64,000 nt of DNA from Lytechinus pictus (Eukaryota > Echinodermata > Echinoidea > Temnopleuroida > Toxopneustidae). Position 1 is the stretch's first letter. Every line of letters starts with the position of its first letter. Shown in pieces: positions 9,127 to 21,700 of this stretch. Both the position numbers and the translations under genes were made by a program. The stretch spans positions 19,090,603 through 19,154,602 of the forward strand of contig NC_087254.1 in NCBI RefSeq assembly GCF_037042905.1, read 5' to 3'. Under the pieces are notes generated by a model. It was not told where the DNA came from. It worked only from the letters and a program-made list of their open reading frames with translations, and ran no database searches.

Positions 9127-12100
9127 TTCTTTACTTTTCTCTTAATGAAGTGTTGTATTACTGGATGAAAAGAAGGGGGAACTAGCCTGTTGGCTGGTCA
9201 GACCATGTCTATCAGTGGCAGATACCTGACTCATAACTCTAGCATACATGTACTGTATGTTTGCAGGTAAGGTTGGTAATCTCAAGATCTCTGATGTCTT
9301 ATGGTTCCAAGGTGACAAAGATGTTGATTGACTAGTTGGATATGTATGAGAATGTAAGCTGGATTCAGAATAAGATACTGGAGTCAGAATTATATACTTG
9401 TAAAATTAATTGATACGTGTTAACTATTATCCTTCCGTCAGTCCCGGTAATATAAACTTGTACATCCTTTTCTTTGACTTTCCTCTTCTTTAAATTCACC
9501 CTCCATGAATTCTTGCCAAGACTAGAAACATTTTACATTGAGGGACATCATGTAATTTGGGAATAAAATGATAACTGTTTTACAGCAAGAGCACATACCT
9601 TTACCATTTTACTGCTAATGCTTCATTTTCTTGTCATGCTTCTTTTGCATGACAATTTGTCCACAAATCCTGGATCACACTGACATAGTGATAACCTGGG
9701 TCCTATTTCATTAAGACTTGTGAAACTCTCTTCCTGTAACTTTTCCATTATTGCAACTACCATGGAATCCTTGATTGTGATTGGACACTGAGCCCTGTTA
9801 CCATGGTAGTTGCGATAAATGCAAAGTTGTAATTCTTTATGACACCCGCCCCTGATGGCTCCTCATGTCATGTCTGTCAACAAAAGCTTGACGACAGCTG
9901 AACCATTTACATTTTAACAATGCATCTATCTAGAATTGTATTGGGTACTGCCAACTCTAAAAGATACCCTCAAGGTTCATGTACCATCAGTATCTTGCAA
10001 CACTTTGTACATATTAACCCACTGAATACTGAATACTTTTTAATACAGAAATTTGCACATTAATTAATTGAATTGGTCGTATTGTGCTCGATCAAAGATT
10101 ATAAAATAAACATAAAGAAATATTTTTCTCACACTGGTCTAAGAACAAGTTGAATATGGAGAGATTCATGCAGCATAGTACACAAAATAAAATCAATTTT
10201 GAAACGAGAGTTCATTCATCCCTTTTTATATTTTATTCTTAATGCAAGTCTCTTCCTCTCATTTCATCACCACTTCTCGGAGTGCCCTTGTAATTCTGGA
10301 TGACAAGAAGGAGGGGAAACCCTGATAGTTGGTCAAACCATGTCTGTCAATACAAGCAAGATGATCTGAGTCATTCTTTCTCATCATGTGATTGTACTCA
10401 ATCGAAGATTAAAACTTGTCTCTTCTCAAGAAAAGTAGGCAATCTTTGAAGATAGCCAGCTTTTTAATAGAAAATTCAATTGTTCATTATTCTATCTCTT
10501 TCTCTCTCTTCTTTACCCCTCCCATGTTTCTCCTTTTTACCCTCCGATCAACTCTTCCAGCCTTCCCTACCCCTTCATTCTTTCCTTTTGCTCCCCTTTC
10601 TCTTTATCTCATCCATCCTTCCTCCATCCCATAATCTCAACCCTTCCCTTCTTTGATCTCCCCTACCCTCCCCTTCCCCTTCCAACCCTCTCCCTACCTT
10701 TATCTACTCTTTCCATCTCCTCCCTACCTTTATCTCCCCTCCCCCTCCTTCTTTCTCCCCCTGACTATCCCCCTGCTCCCCCTCTCTCCCCATCCCCTCT
10801 CCCTCCCCTCCCCACCCATTCCACTCCGTCTATCTCCCCTCCGCCTTCCCATCTCCCCTCCGCCTTCCCATCCCCCCTCTCTTCCCTTTCCCTCCCCCAA
10901 TTTCAGACAGAAGGAAACAAGACGGAAAGTGTCATCAGCACCGATCCAGGAAATAGGAGGTGATTAATGTAACTCATGTTTGAAGAAGATTTGCTGCTTT
11001 ATGGTCAATTAAAGCAGCTATTAGTGAGTGATATGGACAGAGAGTGTCCGCAATAACAGACTATAATTAAAATTATAAGGAATGACCTCATGGGTGTTGA
11101 TGTCAATAAACCATGATTTATCACAAGGAAGGAGGGGGAAACGAAATCAGACATCGGTGGAGAACTGTAATTACAACGTGCAAAAATATACACCACGAAA
11201 ATATTAAAGGATAATATGATAGCATGGAAATATTTACCATCAAATAGCATAAAATATACACCATAAAGTCATAAATGTCAATCAAAGAGACTTCATTTAA
11301 CACGGATTCACAAACACGTTTAAATGGGTTCAATGTTTTCCACTCCCCCCTCCCCTTCTTCATTCTCTTTGTGTATGTCTATATCTACATGAATATTGTT
11401 AATACTCCATTCCATTTAGGTGATTTTCAATAACTATTCTTCTATCATACATATAATCATTCTATGCAATTTCTTTGAAATTAATTAATCAAGTTAACCA
11501 ACACCATATCCATCTGTAATGCATTACTTCTACTGATCACACTTGTATATATGTAAATGTTTGAATTGAACTTCTTTACAAAGTTCCATCCTCTTATTTT
11601 TATTTATTTTGTCATGAAATAATGACAGATTTCAGACTCACTGACATTCCTTAAAATTATTTTCATTATTTTGTTCAAGAAAATCTCCAAGTGAACTAGA
11701 TTGTACGAAAATTCTTATTTGTTTTCACTGTTAGAAATCCACCCCTCATGCCCTAGTAAGAATGTCCAACTGGTGATCGATTTAAAAATGGGCATTTCAT
11801 GTTCCAAATATACTGTAGAGAAGAAACTAGGTCTATTCAAAACACATGAATGTCTCTCTTAAAATGTCACCAATCTGCTATTGAAAAGTTTATGTTGGCA
11901 TCAATTCTAGACCACGTTTGTATAAAATACAATGAGCACGATGCACACAGGGAAAGCCACCACTTTCCTTCATTCTCCCCTCCAGCGTACCATCCCTTGT
12001 GTATGCCACATTTAAACAAACGTTTATTTTTGCTGCAGAGTTTTCGGCTGCTCAGCTGGGATTTGGATCGAGAGAGGGCTGGTCTCTGTTTCGGATTGTC

Positions 12101-12302
12101 AAAACAACCACCGGTCTCGGGTGTGATCATTGTATTGATGTCTACTTAGGGCTGTGAAATCTCTCATGGTTTTTTTAAATGGCAACAAAAGGTAGACTTT
12201 CTCAGATATTCATATAAGTGAGAGCTCAGCCTAGAACTGAAACTAATGTCTATTCTTTTCAGTTCTTTAATTTTTAGTTCTTTGGATGAAGAAGGACATT
12301 AA
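9127..12302. other. Non-coding, probably STX8 intron or 3' flank
   Basis: I see no exon with matching phase. Contents: two diverged copies of an ~80-bp sequence (near 9155-9235 and 10280-10375, sharing GGATGA-AAGAAGG and ACCATGTCT), a GGGTCCTATTTCATTAAGAC repeat end near 9698 that recurs as GGGTCCCATTTCATAAAGAC near 33029, and a pyrimidine-rich tract at 10490-10900 (TCCC/CTTT). The remainder looks unique. Confidence 0.5.
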
Positions 12303-12875
12303 AGGAGAATGAAACCTTTGGAACAAGATAGCTTGTGTGAAAACAGAAAAATAAAAGAAACAGATCAACGAAAGTTTGAGAAAAATCTGACAAATAATGA
12401 GCATTTGAATATTGCGATCACTAATGCTTTGGAGATCCTCAATTGGCAATGCGACAAAGATGTGTGATGTCACTTGGGAACAACACTCCCCATTATTTTA
12501 GTATATATTTTACTTAAACTGCCTCTTTTATCACATCTATCTGTAGATCATGTGTTCTTTCTATAGGAGGGCATGTAATACAGATTTTTAAAGAATACAT
12601 CATGGATAAAGGGTTTGTATCACTGGTTAAAAAAAAGCAAAAAGACATTTTGGGGGTATTTTATAGTCCATCAAAGGGAAATTTGTTCACATGTGACATC
12701 ACACATCCTTGTTGCATTGCCAATAGGAGGATCTCCATGGCATTAGTGATTGCAATATTCAAATGCTCATAACTTTCTCATTATTTGTCTGATTTTTCTC
12801 AAACTGTCTTTGTTCTTATTCTTTGATTTTTCTGTTTCGACACAAGCCTACTTGTTCCAAAGGTTTCATTCCCCT
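12303..12875. mobile_element. TTAA-flanked MITE with long inverted repeats (piggyBac-like)
   Basis: The left end AGGAGAATGAAACCTTTGGA and the right end, read inverted as AGGGGAATGAAACCTTTGGA, match across arms of ~170-180 bp, covering also the CAATGCGACAAAGATG and AATGAGCATTTGAATATTGC segments. Both ends abut TTAA (12299-12302 and 12876-12879), the target-site signature of piggyBac-type elements. The ~210 bp centre is non-coding. There is no transposase. Confidence 0.82.
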
Positions 12876-13193
12876 TTAATTGAATAATTCTGCATGTATA
12901 TATTTTTACAAACGGACACAAGAAACTAAATAGAAAGTTGAATGTTGGAAAAACTATGGTGGAATGGGTGAAAGGAAGAGGCTTACCATTGAAAGGGAAA
13001 GAATGGTATGCCTAGAAGAAAAATTAGCATATTAGGAATCCGATACTTCTAATACATGAATTAAATCTATGTCGACAGTATAACATCTAAATTATCCAGG
13101 TCAAATTTCATTTTACGTGTATAATTTCATTAATGGTCCAATTTCAACTAAAACATAATGACCATAAAGCTATTGAACACTGGCAAATGATCA

Positions 13194-13208
13194 CCAGTAG
13201 AGGGCAGC
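13194..13208 (+). promoter_or_regulatory. CTCF-like motif
   Basis: CCAGTAGAGGGCAGC matches the bilaterian CTCF core CCASYAGRKGGCR at every position. Four near matches of the form CCAATAGAGGGC lie on the same strand in the STX8 introns. Confidence 0.5.
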
Positions 13209-13829
13209 ATACAGTACAAATCCACTACCTCAAACTAATCCCACCATGTATACACATATGCTTCACTAAGACATGAATGTACAATTCAGCATGTATCTGT
13301 TATCTGGGCAGGAAATCTCATTATTGGCAGGCTACATTGTGTTTCATGCTCTCATTGGCATTTTATTTAATTTCCCTTTCAATTACTCCCTACTGTAGGC
13401 AAGGGAAAGAAATATGGCATTGATATATACACTAATGCTAGGGATTTGAAAGTATTAAGTGAAATAGATCAAAATGAAAATGTGGAATATTCATCTTTGT
13501 ATTTAAGCAAAATGTTCCAAAGTCTTCATGTACATATAAAACAGGAAGGAAAAAAAATCAAGTTGCGGTGGATTTTTTAAATATTTGGCCGCACGTAACA
13601 AAGTTGATGGCTGGCCAACTGGATTTATTGGTTGTCCTGGCCAGCACCAGCATGCAGCAGAGCAGCCCCAGGAGTGCAGCTCATTTAAATTACAATTTAT
13701 AAAGTGATTTAGCTAATCAAATTTAGATTAGAGTTACACTAGTGGTCCTGAAATTCAATCGATTGGGGATAGAGTTATATGTGATTATCGATGAGGTATA
13801 TAAAACAAATATGGACTGCTCTGTTTTCA

Positions 13830-13957
13830 GATGACAGTGTAAATCATCCCTCTCTGTGCTTTTCATACCGGCCCTTCTATCACCCCATGGCCAAGGCCTC
13901 GTGGTGATAGTACGGCCGGTATGCAAAGCACCTCGGGAATGACAATCTACAGTCATC
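13830..13957. repeat. Long imperfect hairpin (foldback element)
   Basis: The central arms CATACCGGCC...CTATCACC and GGTGATAG...GGCCGGTATG pair. Pairing continues outward through GTGCTTT/AAAGCAC to ATGACAGTGTA/TACAGTCAT. Total ~128 bp with a loop around 13890-13900. No coding potential; probably a small MITE. Confidence 0.7.
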
Positions 13958-14862
13958 CTCATGCGCAGTCAATATTTGTATATTTGATCAGAGAATGATC
14001 AAATGGAATTTCAGCTTAGTGTAAATTCATTATTTTTAAATGTAATTAAAGAGGATTTCATGTGAAGTAGCGACTGTATCATACTACTTTTCATCAGGAA
14101 AAATATATTGCATGGGGGCTCGGGGTAATTTCGCCACTGAAATGCTCAAGAGAGCCCTGACAAATAAAAAAAGGCCTGGGAAATCCCCATTCCCTGCAAT
14201 GTTAAAACTTATCAAATATTGCAATTCAATGCAGTAAGTTGTGAAAAGTAGCCCCCAAAATGAAAGAAAAAATACTTGCTTCTTATAGGTTCCATGAGCC
14301 TAATTACAACAGGAGGGCTAAAGATATTCGTTCGACCCAACCCATTCAAATTTTTTCAATTTGATATTGCTGAGTGACAAAAGTGTATGAATATAATTGA
14401 CAATCTAACACTGATTCTAAAAATGGTAACTACTGAACTTCCTTTGCCCAAATTGGGAAGATATAAAATGACTTTGGAACTATTTTGGGGAATTAGGACT
14501 ATTTTACTGTTTCAGTTGATAAACTTGATCCTATCATAGTTATCTTCATAAATGGCGATTTATTTTTAAAATGAGCTGGCTACGATACCCTTCTCTGGTC
14601 AGATATGGAATGTCAGATATATATCCTATCCAACATAGTAAACATTCGACCCTCTGATTTCACGTTTATTTTTTATGAATTTTTCAAAAGTGCCATTTTA
14701 ACACACAAGTCTATGGGGAATGTTTTACGCGCGTGACGCCTATACAAATGTACACTCCTCTGACTCATGTCTGTGTCAGGAGTCAGCGAGGTGCATTCCG
14801 CACAAAACAAGTTCCACTCAAAATAATCTCAACTCATTCTCCTCAGGACGACACCCGTAGCA

Positions 14863-14876
14863 CCAATAGAGGGCAG
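14863..14876 (+). promoter_or_regulatory. CTCF-like motif
   Basis: CCAATAGAGGGCAG: one mismatch (A for G/C at position 4) to the CTCF core. Confidence 0.4.
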
Positions 14877-15004
14877 TACACCCTCTCGTTGTCATTTTGT
14901 CCATTTTTCAATGGAGAGAGAGAGAATTTTACAAGTGTTTTTCACACACAACAAGTGCACCCACAATGACTACATCTCATTCTATCCATGAGTGCAACTA
15001 ACAG

Positions 15005-15018
15005 CCAATAGAGGGCAG
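15005..15018 (+). promoter_or_regulatory. CTCF-like motif
   Basis: CCAATAGAGGGCAG again, about 140 bp from the previous one and in the same orientation. Confidence 0.4.
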
Positions 15019-15699
15019 CAGACCTTTCCATTCATTGCCTGTCCAAAGGTTTCAATTTAACAGTTTTGAGATATACTAATTTGTCACAGGGAGGTATAGA
15101 GGAGCCTTCTCATCACAAAAGAATGACATCTGAAATCACCAAATCGTAATCATGTTTTAAGACATAAAAACTTGAAAGCATAATGCAAAAAACCTGAAAT
15201 TTGGCTGTGATTTAAGAACCATATTAGACTTGCACATAGCTCTCAAGTCCAATAAGCATGATGCTCACGATGCTATAGTCTCAATTTCGGGGGGGGGGGC
15301 ATTCTAGGGTCTACCAATGTAAGAGGGTCGAACATACCCCCCCTTCACCTGTGACAAAAAAAATTGCTGTTCTTGGTGTAAGCTTCTCATTTATCTTAAG
15401 ACCATCAAACTTCCAAGAGAGTTAAATGCTCACAAGTACAACAGAAATACCACATCAATAAAAATGATTAGTCCTCTGCAGGCTACAGCAAGGGATAATG
15501 TTTTAGTTTTTTCTGGAAAATTCTAGGGCAGCAATAATTTGCAAGATATAAATATCATTTTTTAGATGGGTGAGTACAATTTTTACAAACAGGTGGTTGC
15601 ACTTCTGCCACAATGAAATTGTGAATGTAGTGGGGTGTTTTTTTCACATTTTTTCCCCTTTGTTTTGTTCAAGTTTTTTTGACATTCTATCTCTCTTAC

Positions 15700-15792
15700 C
15701 GATATGTTCGTCCACCTCATGTCCTATGACTTGTCCAAGTCTCTTCTGTTTATTGATGATTGCTGACAAGTCATCTAGACCTTGGTCTTGTT
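15700..15792 (-). CDS. STX8: STX8 exon 6, first half of SNARE helix
   Basis: Acceptor TTTTCAG and strong donor G|GTAAGA. It encodes EQDQGLDDLSAIINKQKRLG, then QVIGHEVDEHI (151-181). It aligns without gaps to EQDAGLDALSSIISRQKQMG and the following QEIGNELDEQN of human STX8. The zero-layer position reads His (CAT, 15706-15704) in place of Gln. The next exon was not found. Confidence 0.87.
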
Positions 15793-18700
15793 CTGAAAAA
15801 AAAATAAAGATAAAAATAATATCACACTCCCTCTCCTCCTAGGTGATTTACCAATGCCTTTCATTCCTACTCCTCTTCAATTCTAAATCTACTGCTGCTT
15901 GTCATCCTATTTGTATTGTCTAATATTCAATATAATGTGCCATCATGGGTGATTTGAAATTAATATAATGCCAACTACGTGTCTGTCAACCTCTATCATT
16001 ATTGTAATCACCATCCTCTTGTCTCCCCCTCCCTCCTTCCTCCATTGTCCTCCTTCTTCCTCTTCATCCTACTCCTCCTCCTTTATCTTCCTCTCCCTCA
16101 ATATCATCATCATCATCTTCACCATCACCATCATCACCATCCTCACCATCATCATCATCATCATCTTCATCCTCACCATCATCATCATCATCATAAACAT
16201 CATCATCATCAACATCATCATCATCATCATCATCATCATGGCAATCTTGGTCCCCCTATCATCTCAACCAGCGTTACCATCATTTAACATTAATAACGAT
16301 CTGGGGTATGCTTTTAATTCATGATTTACAAATCACCTCAATCTGTGAATTCCATTTAAAATCTTGTTTAATTTACCCTGTATTATTCTCTGTTGTTCTT
16401 GTTGTAATTCATTGACTGATAGATTCCTTGTTTCTTCACTTACTCCTCCCCAGCCATCCTGAGCAAAGCCCGATGTACTTGGCAATAGACTTGTTCTGAC
16501 AAGAAAAAAAAAAGTTGTAATCCATAATGAAGTTTATATCAGATCATGAAGTCAAGTCAAGTGCAGATAAAATAGAATAAGACATTACGTGTTGGGATTG
16601 TAAACTGTGAATAGCATGGTCATTATATAAATGAATAAAATAATTAATATGAACCACTAGATTGAGTCAAGAAACACATATTGTTCAAGTGGATGGTCAT
16701 GTATAAAGGATTTGTGGTTAATATTTGAATGAGAAACAACATCAAATAAAAAGAACATGCAGTCAGTATGACAAGTGTTCACAAAAAATATGTCGGCTAT
16801 TAAAAGTTGGGTACCGTTCATGAAGCTCTTTGTCAAGAGCTCTTTGTCATTTGACTTACAAATGACAAATGGTTTTTAGCTGCAAAATTAGATTCTAATA
16901 CCTCAGTCACATTTCCCCTATGGCAGCCATACCGCGAGTCAAAAACAGCCGTTTGAACATTTTCTTGTACCAGCTACATATAGATGGTTCGAATACAAAC
17001 AAATAAAACAGCTGCTTTCGACTTGCCGCACGGCCATCGTAGGGAAAACGTGACTGAGGTTTAAATTCTTTTAATTCTCATCAGCTATATGATCTTTGTA
17101 AAATTGTACATTAATTGTTTTGCTTGTTGTGTAAGTAATCATTTCAATACGAATTCTATCATTAGCCCTGTATTAATTAGGGGTATTCAGTCCCACTTTG
17201 TTTTACTACAAAGATGAATTTGGGGATACCTCATTTAGTTTATATGCACGTTTCAGTCTTTCATAAAGTCGGATGTAATTTATGAATAGCTTTTGGAAAC
17301 ATTACAGTGAATGATTGGCGAGTTGAGTATGAAAAAAAATTGAGCTACCTTTCAGGTGCTGAATATGTGACATCTTGCTTGAAAGAGTTTTGTAACATTT
17401 TCTCTTTGGCCTTCAGGTTATCTACCAATGCTCTCCTTCTGTCTGCCTCCCTCTGTGTTCTAAACAAAGACAGGATCTTGGTCAAGGAAAAATGAAGATT
17501 CACATCACTTTATGTTTGCTTTAAGCGCACAATGATATCATCATTGATAAGGGTCAAATCCATAAAATAATCAAACTTTTTGTACGTCCAATCCCCATTT
17601 GTCTCATGTACCGGTATTACTTCACTCCATAAACTGACCAAGTCATGGTCCCTTGAGAACATTACAGACTGTCTAAAGAACAATAAATCAGAGACAGAAA
17701 TTTTCATGAAGGCCCCAAATATAGGGGGTCTGATGTACATATTTTATGGAATTGCCCTAAGGTTAATGTGGTGATGAAATATAAGGTTTATGAGAAGAGT
17801 GATTTTTATGAAGTCACAACAACCATATGTCCATTAACACACAGCTTTGTGAACCCCATCTATGTGTCATGTAGAAAATAAGACATAAAGATATGAAATT
17901 TTACCCACTAGTGCTGGAGAGCAACTGGTTATGTCAGAGAATTTAGAGAGAAATTATCTACATGTAGATGTACATAATTATGAAGAATCATCTTGTAAAT
18001 AAATCACGCTGAAAAGGTAATATACCTAATTAAAATAAATCCTTACAGCTCACTGTATGAGGTGATGCTGTACTTTAAAAGACGAGGGTAAATCAGTCAT
18101 CTACATCTAGCAGTAAATTTCAAAATCAACATGAGATTACATGTACTTCCAATCCATTCCCTGCATCAAATTTGAAAGTAGTTTAGATCACACATTTACA
18201 TGTATATGCATGAAAATTATGAAGACCTTGAATGAATTGACCTACATTTCAAGTTTTCAATAAGGTTGGTTGGTAAGGGTCTCTAGCTGGGAAAGGAATG
18301 ATATTCATTGCTGAAATCAACCTTCCTGTAATGAACATCATTCAGCCTCTAAACCAACATTCAAAATTTACAATATTGTTAATTACATGAGCTACCTATC
18401 AATCAATATTGTGAATTTCACCAATTTGGAATCTTCTAAATCTGATATTCTAGTAGATAATCAATCAAATATCATTATCATCTATATAGAGTGTTTTAGC
18501 CATACATTAAAAACGTGTATTTTGGTCCACATCAATGAGCTACTTATCAATCAATATTGTGAATTTCACCAATTTGGAATCTTCTAAATCTGATATTCTA
18601 GTAGATAATCAATCAAATATCATCTATAGAGTGTTTTAGCCATACATTAAAAACATGTATTTTGGTCTGCATCAATTGCCTGTGCAGTATCAGAGTGTAT

Positions 18701-21700
18701 CCCTAAATATGACAAAAATCCGATGAATATCCAATAGGCTCGTGTACAAAATTTACCGTTGAGTATAAGACCATATTCACCAGTCTAGTGCGCATGCGCG
18801 AATGCATGAAATATACAACGCGTACAACAATGAAAGCAATGCGATGTGCAGCATAGATCACAATTGCGCTCAATGACATCATAATGAACTACATGTAAGT
18901 CGCATGTCAATGACCAAAATTGATCCTAAATTGGTGATGTGATAAGTGATATGACTTGTTAAATCAAATTTTCCCTCTTTTTTTTTTTGGGGGGAAAGGA
19001 TAATAATTATATTGGATGGCTTTATTTCATGAAATACCAGAAATATTCCACCTGTTAGGGTCAAAATTCCACTCATCTGCGATACGTGGAATATTTTCCC
19101 AAACGTTTGGAGTATTTCTGGTATTCCATTCTGAGCCAACCAATATAATATGATTATTTCATGGTGGATAAATTTGTGATTTTGATTTGATAAATTAAAT
19201 TTTTTAGCAAGCCCAAAGCCAAGGCAGGCCAGTGTTTCCAGTTAGGAGGTTTGATCAGCCTTCTTCTCCCTTCTCTTTTCCTTTTCATCTCCTATTTTTT
19301 CTTGCTTTTGAAAATTTTAGGGGGGTTGATTGAACTCCGGAACCCCCTGACTACCGGCTTGTCTATCATGCCACTATGTGTAGGTGAATTCTTAAATCAA
19401 GCTAAAATAGAGTCAGAAAATTAATTTTGGAATGAAAACCCTTTGACAGAGGGCTTTCACTACTTTTCAAAACAATAATTGATAAATCTAGGCAAATTTC
19501 ATTATGACTCTAAAAAGTGCCAAGCTCAAATCACAGCACAATAAAATTTTATCTTAAGTTGCGGGGTTATAAATTGTAAAGGATACAAGTGGAATGAACT
19601 TGATGCTTTCTTGAGATTTTGATCCAATAGTTGAACATCCTGCTGATACCTCCTGATACGAGACCGGATTTCTGCATTAATCTGGGGAAAAAAAAGAAAA
19701 GATATTGATGATGATCTGGTAACATTCATTTACTCTCAATCACCAATCCCACATTCTAGTTTCAAACAAGCAGACAATCAGTAATTCTGTCAGAAGGCAT
19801 GTAACCATGAAGGAACATCAATTTGAATGTCAATTTTTTTTTCCTTTAAGTTAAAGTGATCATTCAACAAGTCTTTCATATGCTTTTCATTGTGTGATCA
19901 TCTACTAAAGACACGTACTGTTTACTTCATCTACACAACTCACAAAATGTTGTTAACTTGATGTGAATTCACAAGTAGAAAGAGATTTTCAGTATTCAAG
20001 AAATATAGAAAACATTGATACTGTGCGAGTAATACACAGGGTCAAAGATGAGTATAGAAATTGGTGAAGGGGGGTAATCCATTTATATTGAATGAACAGG
20101 AAGTACCAGTTTGGAGTTTGAACAATAGAGTAGGACCTTGGTTATTGTTTCCAACCATAAAGGTTGCATTAGCTAGCATTATAACTAGTGTCTGTAGACA
20201 CAAGTCTTTGAAATATGTCAATGAGGTATTGAAAAGAGTGTTTAATATCTTAATACATTCAGAGCACAACCAGGAAAACAAATACCTTTGAGTAGTTTGA
20301 GCCACTTCTCTGCAGACCATCTCTTTCATTCAGCATTTCCATGATAGTTTGACCCAGACGAACACAGGCATCATGGTCTGTCAGCCTGGAGATTAAAAAT
20401 AAGAAAAAATAAATGAAATCTAGAGATCTGCACTCAAGTTGAAGATGTGTTCATCTTTAAATGCTACAAAGCTGTTAGGAGTGAGAAAGATATGACCATG
20501 GTATAATGAATAAATTAAAATATTCATAAGTTGGTTCTTGCCATGACTCTCCTGGAACCTGTTACTTTACTGAAGAGACATCTTGTTTAACTAAAAGATA
20601 AATTCCAGTTGTGGGAACGATCTCAAAATGACTTTTTACAAAATTTAATATAATGATCACCAAAGTGTTTGTTTGTATGAATAAAAAATATGTGCCAAAG
20701 GATTCTGGAAGAAATTGTGTAATTGCTGAGAAATAAGCAAAATAAGCGCGGATTCGGTCACTTCCGTCGGGTCTTTATTCCAGCAATAATAATACACTGT
20801 CCCACGTGTGCCTATCTGTGTTAGCGATCTTCAGTGTGATAGTTTTTTAGCTAGATATTATGATTTCACAAAGTTCAGTTTATGTTACTGTACCAGATCT
20901 AGATCCACGATGATATATCAATACTTTACCTTGGTTTTACAGACTTTCTCACGAAATCAGTGTTTTACTGCAACTACGTTCATTTAGCTTTAAATTAAGT
21001 CTATCCAGTTATTTTCTTTTCTTACATGTATATTTTCTTTTGAACAGTGGTATAAATTCATTAGCATTTGTCTTGGTCAGCTCTGTGAAGAATAATAGAC
21101 CTATCAAGTTAAAGAGCAAACCTCAAAGGTTAAAGATAAAAGCCAGTTGTGGTAATGATTTCAAAATGAATTCGAACAGAATCTAATAAAATAAGTTTTA
21201 AAAAATATGTGCACAAAGGCTCTGGAAGAAAATTTGTGATTTCTGAGAAATTAGCAAAATAAGCAAGGCATTCCATCAAAATATCTGGTATTTGTCTTAG
21301 CAATATTAATAAACTGTCCCACATATGATTTTCTGTGTTGGTGATGTTCAGAGCTATTGATTTTAGCTAAGATTTCAGGATTTCACAAAGTTAAATCAAT
21401 GTTTATGTGCCAGTTGGGCAATTCCGTAAAATAATCAACCTTTTTGTACATCCGACCCCCGTTTTTCTCAAGTTTTACTTCTCTTCATAAACTGAACAAG
21501 TCATGGTCATTTGACAGCATTACAGGCTGTCAAAAGAACCAAAAATCAGAGACAGAAAATTTCATGAAGGTCCCAAATATAGGGGGCCGGACGTACATAT
21601 TTTATGGAATTGCCCAGTTATAAACATATCATAATATAACGACAATTAAACTTGATTTCAAAGACTTTCTCATGAAATAATTGTGTGCTACACATGTACA

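Noticed and set aside
11867..12149. Overlapping open frames on both strands of ~90-100 codons
   Set aside because: No homology recognised, no splice context, mutually exclusive; chance frames in an intron.
15968..16324. His-rich and Ile-rich frames
   Set aside because: ATC trinucleotide repeat inside STX8 intron 5.
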